DNA of 64,000 nucleotides from Actinernus sp. WN-2022 (Eukaryota > Cnidaria > Anthozoa > Actiniaria > Actinernidae), in assembly GCA_030867875.1 (NCBI GenBank), contig JAOWCC010001634.1, forward strand, positions 6,867,877 to 6,931,876, in the 5' to 3' direction. The notes beneath the pieces are model-generated. The model saw nothing but the letters and a program-made list of their open reading frames with translations. It was not told the origin of the DNA and did not search any database. The first letter of the stretch is position 1; each line of letters opens with the position of its first letter. Shown piece after piece: positions 62,401 through 64,000 of this stretch. Position numbers and translations under genes: made by a program.

Positions 62401-63229
62401 ACCGCAAGCTAAATTCAACCACGATGACCGCAAAGCATGCCAGGAAATCCAACCAAACAGTGGCATAGCCCTCCCCTCATTTTCATTCTTCAAAATATAC
62501 ACTAAGTCTATAAAGCCATTTCGACCTAATAGCTTCATATTGGAATCAATGGCAAGTATTAAAGTGTTGTTCAATATTCCAAAAAAAGCTATCAATGATA
62601 AGTGGCTCCAAACATCCATTTATAAAGCCCACAGCAATATAACTGAAGAGCTTGTCGCCCATCCCTATCAGCAAGAAATAACAGGCTCCTTCTCAGTCAA
62701 AACACCAGGCACAGACTCAGTTCTTCAAGAAAGTGCTGATTGAAGCTATCATCAGACTTAACAATGTCCTCTAGCACTCTATAAATGGGGGAAAAGGCTT
62801 TAAAAAGCCTTAAATTCTGTATTCACCCAAACAAACTTCCCACCAGCTCTGTAGCAATCCAACAATGCATCCAAATCACTGACTAAAAACTTTGAGCTCC
62901 AGTATTAGAGGTCAGTTGAAAATTCCATGGCAACAGTGACTACAGTTTTCTTAGAGGAGAGTTCCTTGCAGTCTAGAAATAGCCAAAAATCAGTTAAATG
63001 TGAATAACTGTACAATCATCTACATTACGATTTAAATGCAGCTTACCCCTTGTGACAAACGGGTTGACCTGGCTAAAATCCAATTCTTGTTTCGTGGGTG
63101 GAACTCAATAGCACCTGCTAGCTGGAAGGGAGCTCTGGATTGTACCCAGGAATTGGCACCATCTTTTGTGATATACAGTATTGAGCCTCTTATGCTAAAT
63201 ATTGGCAAACCGAATGACACAAGGATAAC
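35374..63229 (-). CDS. SORT1: Sortilin-like VPS10-domain receptor, most of a split gene
   Basis: Sortilins are type I receptors that carry cargo between trans-Golgi, endosomes and the surface. Nineteen exons join in frame (668 codons, phases all consistent), read right to left: 63229-63047, 61272-61205, 61106-61033, 59333-59271, 58735-58665, 57226-57140, 53762-53702, 49138-49065, 48423-48342, 47529-47432, 46541-46350, 44367-44270, 43723-43539, 41334-41208, 39622-39548, 38699-38592, 37340-37205, 35875-35765, 35484-35374. Asp-box motifs recur (ITKDGANSW, LSKDFGHSW, SSDGGDTF, TFDRGGEW, SRDGGFSW). A ten-cysteine 10CC segment, one transmembrane helix (VVAVIVPIVILLALAACLYF) and a short tail follow. 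Signal peptide, propeptide and first blades lie right of the window; the final few residues are not located. Family assignment is by recalled resemblance to vertebrate sortilin; SORL1 and SorCS-specific domains are absent, so sortilin proper fits best. Confidence 0.93.
35765..35875 (-). CDS. SORT1: Sortilin exon 18 (transmembrane helix)
   Basis: Acceptor TGTTTGCAG|ACTAGT; donor GCGTAC|GTATTT. It encodes TSGKSN, the hydrophobic span VVAVIVPIVILLALAACLYF and AKTYWDIRKAY. The span follows the stalk and precedes basic residues, giving type I topology. Confidence 0.93.
36795..36930. mobile_element. MITE family with CCTCTTGGGATACAG core, copy 1
   Basis: TTGTCCTAATTCAGATCATG and CCTGAATTGGGACAA ends; core CATTTCCTCTTGGGATACAG. 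Copies at 38889-39025 and 51990-52112 share the core. Ends resemble the ATCGGCTAAC family (CAATTCAGATCATGTGA). Confidence 0.78.
37205..37340 (-). CDS. SORT1: Sortilin exon 17 (10CC end and stalk)
   Basis: Acceptor TTGTCATAG|ATACCG; donor ACAAAG|GTATAG. It encodes (G)YRRIPGDVCKKGLTDVEKY then a stalk with QQCTNASYYSYG. YRKIPGDxC is diagnostic; cysteines 9 and 10 complete the module. NAS is a possible N-glycosylation site. Confidence 0.94.
38592..38699 (-). CDS. SORT1: Sortilin exon 16 (10CC domain)
   Basis: Acceptor TTTGTTTCTAG|TGACTA; donor AGGGG|GTAAGA. It encodes DYGYYRKPGQTTCKRNQKKK PRFCLKGELEIVNDR, matching CDFGYYRP and EFCLYG. Cysteines 7 and 8. Confidence 0.95.
38889..39025. mobile_element. 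MITE family with CCTCTTGGGATACAG core, copy 2
   Basis: TTGCCCTATTTCAGACCACG at left, core CATTTCCTCTTGGGATACAG, right end degraded (GTCACGTGAAAGGG). Confidence 0.72.
39548..39622 (-). CDS. SORT1: Sortilin exon 15 (10CC domain)
   Basis: Acceptor TTCTCTTTCAG|GTGCTT; donor GAATG|GTAACG. It encodes (L)CFNGEDYVRQSTIEY then CPCTMADLE(C), matching [26 protein letters not shown]. It holds cysteines 3-6 and was found by phase and cysteine spacing. Confidence 0.93.
39780..40045 (-). mobile_element. tRNA-derived SINE with 3' body
   Basis: Minus strand: GAGTGGCCCAGTAGTAAGCG (A-box region, about 40035), then B box GGTTCGATTCC near 39980, then GGAGAACCCGGAGAAAA-complement body. Further 3', GGTTGTTTCAGGTCCCGTTA at about 39845. 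That 3' segment also occurs alone near 48105 and 57030 on the + strand. The tRNA-like head is not a complete cloverleaf. Confidence 0.75.
40105..40265. repeat. Imperfect inverted repeat
   Basis: TTCAAAGCGAGGCAATCCTT near 40151 is mirrored by AAAGGATTGCTTTGAATCCA near 40233; about 60 bases of loop. Likely a small MITE. Confidence 0.6.
40421..40780. mobile_element. TA-flanked MITE (GGGAACTTAAGCAA ends)
   Basis: GGGAACTTAAGCAA at the left and TTGCTTAAGTTCCC at the right, each next to TA (40419-40420; 40781-40782). Inner arms GGACGGCGACGGC / GCCGTCGTCC pair. Tc1/mariner-type target duplication is inferred. Confidence 0.87.
41208..41334 (-). CDS. SORT1: Sortilin exon 14 (10CC domain)
   Basis: Acceptor TGACAG|GTATGT; donor AAACT|GTAAGT. 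It encodes MYNVDPAKSDYITWQPHG and KTKTGCLLGKKVTILRPKPD, matching DYTIWLAHS and GCILGYKEQFLRLRK. It holds 10CC cysteine 2. Confidence 0.92.
41430..41605. mobile_element. MITE with AGCGGTTTTCAATTGAGTG end
   Basis: Left AGAGCGGTTTTCAATTGAGT and right TTAATTGAAAACTGCT pair. CCAATCA words recur inside. A relative begins at 56741 (AGAGCGGATTTCAATCGAGT). Confidence 0.7.
42124..42865. mobile_element. MITE carrying an internal 13-bp satellite
   Basis: Left end GCGACGCAAGCATAGGGGCA plus GACGCAGTGGCGTA and right end, complement of the same (ACGGCACTGCGTA ... TTGCCCTTATGCTTGCGTCGC), flank the satellite at 42174-42814. A shorter relative (GCCTGGTTCACACTAGCGAC ... GACGCAGTGCTGTA) is at 44410. Confidence 0.8.
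42174..42814. repeat. 13-bp satellite (AATTAATAATCAC), about 49 copies
   Basis: Almost perfectly homogeneous; one unit near 42781 has TAATTAC in place of TAATCAC. Such purity implies recent expansion or ongoing slippage; copy number in the true genome may differ because assemblies collapse such arrays. Confidence 0.97.
42982..43285. repeat. Tandem repeat, ~57-bp unit, five to six copies
   Basis: Units TAGATTAATATTCTGGAGCA / ATCAGAGAGCGCATTTCCCA start at 42982, 43039, 43100, 43155, 43213 and 43270 (partial). Length differences come from GGTTATA insertions. Each unit carries CAATCAGAGAGCGC. Confidence 0.92.
43286..43404. mobile_element. MITE family E, copy 2
   Basis: AATCACGGTTTCTCGGAAAC at the left, TTGTTTCCCAAAAAATCCTG at the right, centre AATTAATGGTTAACCATTAA. 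It directly adjoins the preceding tandem array and sits ~135 bp from sortilin exon 13. Confidence 0.78.
43539..43723 (-). CDS. SORT1: Sortilin exon 13 (last blade into 10CC)
   Basis: Acceptor GCTGGTAG|GTATTC; donor AAAAT|GTGAGT. It encodes YSVNEGTCWFKYEFTQDPMV, FTGLVTAPGATTMSFSIWGY and LDFRKILQRK(C). DP(M/I)xFTGL..PG and IDFxxILxRxC are diagnostic. The split final Cys is cysteine 1 of the 10CC region. Confidence 0.97.
44270..44367 (-). CDS. SORT1: Sortilin exon 12 (VPS10 propeller)
   Basis: Acceptor TTGTCACTGTAG|GCTCCG; donor TTGTG|GTGAGT. It encodes APPLDGPHHYSIGDHGNLIV AIPTKITSSNYL(W). A second AG inside the exon (CGCCTTTAG) would break phase, so the upstream AG was chosen. Confidence 0.89.
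45076..45275. repeat. Direct duplication, ~90 bp each
   Basis: 45076-45164 and 45187-45275 share CCTCAACCAGGTTGAAGAAG, CCATCACTGTCAATCAGCCT and TTGTTAAGTGAACATCTCTG; spacing about 111 bp. Confidence 0.9.
45823..46185. mobile_element. Inverted-repeat transposon, CAGGGG ends
   Basis: CAGGGGTGCTTTCCATTCAA at the left and TTGAATGGAAAGCGCCCCTG at the right. The interior is full of ATTTCGAAAT / TTCCATTC words. A perfect 22-bp palindrome is at 45918-45939. Ends look hAT-like; 8-bp target duplication not seen. Confidence 0.83.
46186..46309. mobile_element. MITE family D, copy 3 (5' truncated)
   Basis: Starts at ACCTGTATTCTGATTGGACC immediately after the previous element and ends TTCGAGCGGTACTGTA. 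It ends about 40 bp from the donor of sortilin exon 11. Confidence 0.78.
46350..46541 (-). CDS. SORT1: Sortilin exon 11 (VPS10 propeller, signature exon)
   Basis: Acceptor TTTTCGTCATACAG|AAAGGA; donor AAAAAG|GTACAC. It encodes KGETCSLHIHGRF, VPQGPLSEANAVGVIIAHAN and the Asp box SRDGGFSWKK. CSLHIH and PLSExNAVGxxIAH are among the strongest sortilin-family signatures. It is 64 codons long, phase 0 at both ends. Confidence 0.97.
46542..47431. other. Sortilin intron 10
   Basis: No exon. A short inverted repeat at 47035-47085 (AATCTCGTTCCCAGATCCT / GGATCTGGAAACGAGATT) is the only structure seen. Confidence 0.5.
47432..47529 (-). CDS. SORT1: Sortilin exon 10 (VPS10 propeller)
   Basis: Acceptor TTTCTTTTCCAG|ACAGGA; donor TTTTTG|GTAGGT. 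It encodes (D)RSLSTVITFDRGGEWNPI and DTFCEHTVFL; Asp box TFDRGGEW. It precedes the conserved CSLHIH exon in phase. Confidence 0.92.
47530..48341. other. Sortilin intron 9
   Basis: No exon. Contains the SINE-associated word GTTGTTTCAAGTCCCGTTAG at about 48107 on the + strand. Confidence 0.45.
48342..48423 (-). CDS. SORT1: Sortilin exon 9 (VPS10 propeller)
   Basis: Acceptor TTTTTCAATAG|TACACA; donor AACAGTG|GTAAGT. It encodes YTNYDEVTDFYKIESMNGAY ITSRMNS, matching TDFTNVTSLRGVYITS. Confidence 0.94.
48524..48980. mobile_element. Foldback MITE family F, copy 2
   Basis: AAAGTGCCTATAA at the left and TTATAGGCACTGT at the right; inner TTCTTGATTCGAGTGT / ACACTCAAATCAAGAA. The centre matches 15026-15432 (ATATAAGGCCCAAA). 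Confidence 0.85.
49065..49138 (-). CDS. SORT1: Sortilin exon 8 (VPS10 propeller)
   Basis: Acceptor TTGTGTTTAG|ACACGG; donor CACTTG|GTAAGT. It encodes (D)TGKGVLYTSDADGIVFDESL DNHL, matching [21 protein letters not shown]. Confidence 0.95.
49853..49996. mobile_element. TA-flanked MITE with ATGGC cores, copy 2 (inverted)
   Basis: AGATGGTTTGCAC at left and GTGCAAAGGGTCTATA at right, with GGCGGCCATGTTGGTGCA / TACACCAACATGGCAGC inner arms and TGACGTCACGTG near the right end. Confidence 0.83.
50296..51650 (+). mobile_element. LINE C-terminal fragment interrupted by a MITE
   Basis: LADKLKINDEKTEFMLIGTR, GKNLGTWFDSKLNLQTHI, IIGRIDYCNSLFYGLPAIQL and LTHITPVLYNLHWLPIKYRI come before 50820. After the insertion, VTLGDRAFTAAAAPALWN resumes the tail at about 51440. 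Stops are present. RT C-terminal region of an L2/CR1-like element (inference). Confidence 0.82.
50821..51390. mobile_element. Large foldback MITE inserted in LINE
   Basis: AAGTGCCAATGACATGAAAA at the left and CATTTCATTGGCACTC at the right, each bounded by TA. Long arms of about 180 bases (TTTGGAGAGTGCAAACATAA / TTCGCGCTCTCCAAATTG). The LINE reading resumes beyond it. Confidence 0.85.
51741..51882. mobile_element. Short MITE with ACAATACA repeats
   Basis: ATCCCTTTATGTAGGACGAC and GTCGTCCTACATGAAGGGAT ends; the interior is CAATACAAT-type simple repeats. Confidence 0.85.
51990..52112. mobile_element. MITE family with CCTCTTGGGATACAG core, copy 3 (inverted)
   Basis: CTGTATCCCAAGAGGAAATG and CATGATCTGAATTGGGATGA; complement of the 36795 copy. 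Confidence 0.78.
52166..52500. mobile_element. Foldback element family I, copy 2
   Basis: Core ATTTGAGAACATGAGAGAAA / CATTTCTAGAGTGTTCTCAA as at 20918, flanked by complementary TTTTATACTATCATAAAACA segments. It is followed by CTCTGATAAAACATGGCTTC and AGCCAATCAGAGCGCGCG. Confidence 0.78.
52614..53462. mobile_element. DNA transposon with CACGGATAAGCCGCACC ends
   Basis: ACTGTATTCACTCACGGATA / AGCCGCACC at left; at right GGTGCGGCTTATCCGCGAGT and TATCCGTGAGCGAATACGGT (motif doubled). Ends next to TA. Minus-strand ORFs inside (52751-53148) with MEDLLDKFAVKVQSCKETLC are not recognised and may be transposase debris. Confidence 0.75.
53463..53632. mobile_element. Short MITE adjoining sortilin exon 7
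   Basis: GGTTTACTGAGTTTGAGAA at left; TTCTCAAACTCAGTAAACTT at right. About 170 bp, ending 70 bp from the exon 7 donor. Confidence 0.82.
53702..53762 (-). CDS. SORT1: Sortilin exon 7 (VPS10 propeller)
   Basis: Acceptor CTATTTTTCAG|TTCTAT; donor GGAG|GTAATA. It encodes FYSILDMSEGMVFLHVDDKG, matching [20 protein letters not shown]. A cluster of nested inverted-repeat elements ends about 20-70 bases downstream of its donor. Confidence 0.96.
54296..54575. other. Sortilin intron 6 stretch, nothing recognised
   Basis: AT-rich; short ORFs without recognisable motifs. A paired stretch ACCACATGACCCC / similar words at 54235 and 54320 is a weak direct repeat. Confidence 0.35.
54576..54680. repeat. Short inverted repeat
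   Basis: CAAAAGTGGATAA / complement near 54660, with CATCCACTGGATAACTCCCT and ATCCAGTGGGT inside. Probably a small MITE. Confidence 0.55.
54767..56322. mobile_element. 1.55 kb element with minisatellite-like terminal repeats
   Basis: Ends CTTACTGTATTTTGCGAAAC and its complement at 56303-56322. Next to each end the 15-bp word GTTGTATTTTGCAAA (or its complement) is repeated many times: 54785-54925 and 56200-56285. Further inward GATTCCCTGCTAGCAGAGAT and complement, and TTTCTCTGCTAGCAGTCTCC, extend the inverted repeats to roughly 300 bp each. A LINE 3' end lies between. Confidence 0.83.
55240..55600 (+). mobile_element. LINE 3' end inside the 1.55 kb element
   Basis: Reads YNYHLRGASTKFHIPQPNTE, then SFSYYGAKAWNNLTEKLRQS. 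It ends with TTGATTGATTGATT at about 55580, a tail of short repeats common for L2/CR1-like LINEs. Confidence 0.75.
56741..57000. mobile_element. MITE with AGCGGTTTTCAATTGAGTG-type end, copy 2
   Basis: Left end AGAGCGGATTTCAATCGAGT; paired CCAATCA / TGATTGGCT words inside. Right end not fixed. Confidence 0.5.
57140..57226 (-). CDS. SORT1: Sortilin exon 6 (VPS10 propeller)
   Basis: Acceptor ACTGTAG|AGTAAC; donor GAACGG|GTAAGA. It encodes SNMTRIMHVSSDGGDTFDTA then QVPSITPER; Asp box SSDGGDTF. Phase 0 at both ends. Confidence 0.95.
57354..57806. mobile_element. Inverted-repeat element, CAGGGCTGGAAGTAA end
   Basis: CAGGGCTGGAAGTAACTGTC at left; ATTATTTCCAGGACTG at right. The interior is rich in GTCTGA / GGACA words. 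Confidence 0.65.
57880..58070. mobile_element. MITE family with ATCGGCTAAC ends, copy 3
   Basis: TGCTACCCAATTCAGATCAT at left and ACATCACATGATCTGAAT at right; the centre is the complement of the 18980 copy. It is an unsplit reference for the LINE-split copy at 31350-33420. Confidence 0.8.
58397..58602. mobile_element. Short inverted-repeat element, CAGCCCTTTAAAATAAG end
   Basis: CAGCCCTTTAAAATAAGTAT at left; AGATATTTCAAACCCTG at right, imperfect complement. Contains CTTGCCAAAA repeats. It lies just downstream of the exon 5 donor. Confidence 0.6.
58665..58735 (-). CDS. SORT1: Sortilin exon 5 (VPS10 propeller)
   Basis: Acceptor TTTTTGTAG|TGCTTG; donor AACAAG|GTATTT. It encodes LLVKHCYSFGIQGPFLFVSV DFNK, matching VKIYSFGLGGRFLFASV of vertebrate sortilin. 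Confidence 0.94.
59271..59333 (-). CDS. SORT1: Sortilin exon 4 (VPS10 propeller)
   Basis: Acceptor TTTTAATGCAG|GTCAAA; donor GAAT|GTAAGA. It encodes (G)QINIYDLELWRSRNLGQRFE. The LELWRS.(N/D)LG string is a clear sortilin signature. Confidence 0.93.
59550..60581. mobile_element. piggyBac-like non-autonomous transposon
   Basis: CCCTTTCAGCCCTGAG at left and GGGGCTGAAAGGG at right, each flanked by TTAA (59546-59549 and 60582-60585). TTAA target sites are the piggyBac hallmark. The + strand ORF 59635-59958 (FKAFFTIYRVLEDIIKSDES) has no recognised transposase signature. Most of the body is repeated inverted at 62.25-63.0 kb. Confidence 0.8.
60711..60801. repeat. Strong hairpin
   Basis: GATCACATTCTAAATTCTCC (60725) pairs perfectly with GGAGAATTTAGAATGTGATC (ending about 60789). 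Flanks AAGTGACTCT / GAGACACTTT extend it imperfectly; the loop is about 25 bases. Could be a tiny MITE. Confidence 0.8.
61033..61106 (-). CDS. SORT1: Sortilin exon 3 with GC donor
   Basis: Acceptor TTTTTTCAG|GGGTGC. It encodes (W)GAQLDKKVPREEQTILLTAA and PVLH(G). The only donor keeping phase with exon 4 is the GC site CATG|GCAAGT. Using the neighbouring GT gives an immediate stop in exon 4. The segment matches TIFFTTYANG of sortilin. Confidence 0.85.
61205..61272 (-). CDS. SORT1: Sortilin exon 2 (VPS10 propeller)
   Basis: Acceptor TTTGCTAG|GCTTAT; donor AATG|GTAATT. It encodes AYLSKDFGHSWTRLRPNVLS VKW, with Asp box SKDFGHSW. It lies between inverted copies of a ~700 bp repeat (59.55-60.58 and 62.2-63.0 kb). 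Confidence 0.92.
61565..61765. repeat. Foldback with internal GAGATATTCACT repeats
   Basis: ACATGTATGGCATTTATCTT at left and AGATAAATTCCACATGTACA at right are complementary. The interior has three ~38-bp units with GAGATATTCACT(C/T)(G/A)TT. Confidence 0.65.
62240..62995 (-). mobile_element. Inverted partial copy of the 59.55 kb piggyBac-like element
   Basis: On the minus strand the copy includes CATGGAATTTTCAACTGACC, TGATTCCAATATGAAGCTAT and GGATTTCCTGGCATGCTTTG, all in the + strand element at 59550-60581. The TTAA/CCCTTTCAG end is missing, so it is truncated. The 89-codon minus ORF is a by-product. Confidence 0.82.
63047..63229 (-). CDS. SORT1: Sortilin exon 1 of window (VPS10 propeller)
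   Basis: Minus-strand acceptor TTGTTAG|GTTATC; donor AAGGG|GTAAGC. It encodes VILVSFGLPIFSIRGSILYI then the Asp box TKDGANSW and HPRNKNWILARSTRLSQG. It matches the propeller blade preceding the WVSKNFG region of sortilin. Confidence 0.92.
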
Positions 63230-63359
63230 CTAACAATAAATGGAGCATTATATTATAAGACAGCAGCTGTAGAGACATATACTTGTCTAACAATAATTAT
63301 TATTAACAATTATCCTGCAAGATCACACAGAATATTTCCAGCTACAAGTACTTAGCCTA

Positions 63360-63582
63360 CAGTACCGTGCAAAAAGATTTCAACGCTAATTGGGGATATA
63401 TCCCTGGGGATATATCCTTTAAAAGGGATATATCCCTTTTTCGTGAAGTGAAATAACCCCGTTTGAAAAGGATATATCCCCTGAAACTTCCCCCAAAAGG
63501 GAAATATCCTTTTTTCAGGGGATATATCTCTTTTTCAGAGGATATATCACTTCCCCAGTTGAAATCTTTTTGCACGGTACTG
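63360..63582. mobile_element. TA-flanked MITE filled with GGATATATCC
   Basis: CAGTACCGTGCAAAAAGATT and its exact complement (ending 63582), continued by TCAAC, are flanked by TA. The interior repeats GGATATATCC or GATATATC about seven times, each self-complementary. It is in the intron upstream of sortilin exon 1. Confidence 0.92.
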
Positions 63583-63584
63583 TA

Positions 63585-64000
63585 TGAGGGCCATGACAAT
63601 AAAAATATGTAAATCTATATTCAATTATCTTTACAAGGCTCCACAGGGCTCAAAATTAAGAAAAAAAAGGAGGCATACTTTTACGCTCAGCTTAAAAATT
63701 TTAGGCGTAATTCTCCAAAATTTAGGCGGAAATAATTGTGCATTAGTAGCTGAAATTTGTATGTCATAGGTAAAACATTTTTTTTTAATGTTGCAAATCA
63801 TTTGCTTTTTTGTAATAAACATTCGACTTTAAACTCATTGAGTTCAATATCGCTTTTTTAAACAAGACAGAGAAAGACAAAGGCGTGGCAGCATTTTTTC
63901 CATGCGGTCACGCAAAGTTTCGCAGGAAGCCATGCACGTGTTTAAGTGTGACGTACATGTCTAGGCTGAGCTAGGCTGTTAAAACAGATCTATCGCGCCG
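63585..64000. other. Right edge, sortilin intron
   Basis: No sortilin exon seen. Repeated AATTTTAGGCG(T/G) words at 63695-63735 suggest another repeat. The missing N-terminal exons lie beyond. Confidence 0.45.

Overview
This is eukaryotic, AT-rich metazoan DNA: two long multi-exon genes with GT-AG introns, placed tail to tail, in a dense bed of short inverted-repeat transposons, LINE 3' ends, tRNA-derived SINEs and minisatellites. Gene families and repeat style suggest a cnidarian, probably an anthozoan such as a stony coral. That is an inference from general character; no species-diagnostic sequence was identified.

Left part (about 1.8-23.6 kb, + strand): the 3' portion of a gene for gamma-tubulin complex component 6 (TUBGCP6-like). 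Twelve exons were placed: a large exon of about eleven GHPSDSSAQ-type repeats, then eleven exons for the C-terminal gamma-tubulin-binding domain, ending in TAA at 23612-23614. All splice phases agree. The 5' part lies left of the window. Exon 11 is preceded by an array of partial copies of itself, each keeping the splice acceptor.

Right part (about 35.4-63.2 kb, - strand): most of a sortilin-like VPS10-domain receptor gene. Nineteen exons (2004 coding bases, 668 codons, all phases consistent) encode most of the ten-bladed propeller with Asp-box motifs, a 10CC module with exactly ten cysteines, a transmembrane helix and a cytoplasmic tail with a YxxPhi motif (YSTV) and an acidic end. The first exons lie beyond the right edge and the last tiny coding exon was not found. 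One intron appears to use a GC-AG boundary.

Middle (23.6-35.4 kb): intergenic space between the convergent 3' ends. It holds a 66-bp minisatellite rich in ATGGC/GCCAT cores, a decayed Ty3/Gypsy element, a hAT transposase remnant, a MITE with a perfect 7-bp target duplication, a LINE nested in a MITE, and an 18-copy 42-bp minisatellite just past the sortilin end.

The two genes have no evident functional link (centrosomal microtubule nucleation versus Golgi-endosome sorting). Most of the rest is repeat-derived. The most informative non-genic structures are the exon/splice-acceptor array, a triple-nested MITE, a 13-bp satellite grown inside a transposon, and a CCAAT-type motif shared by several otherwise different repeat families.
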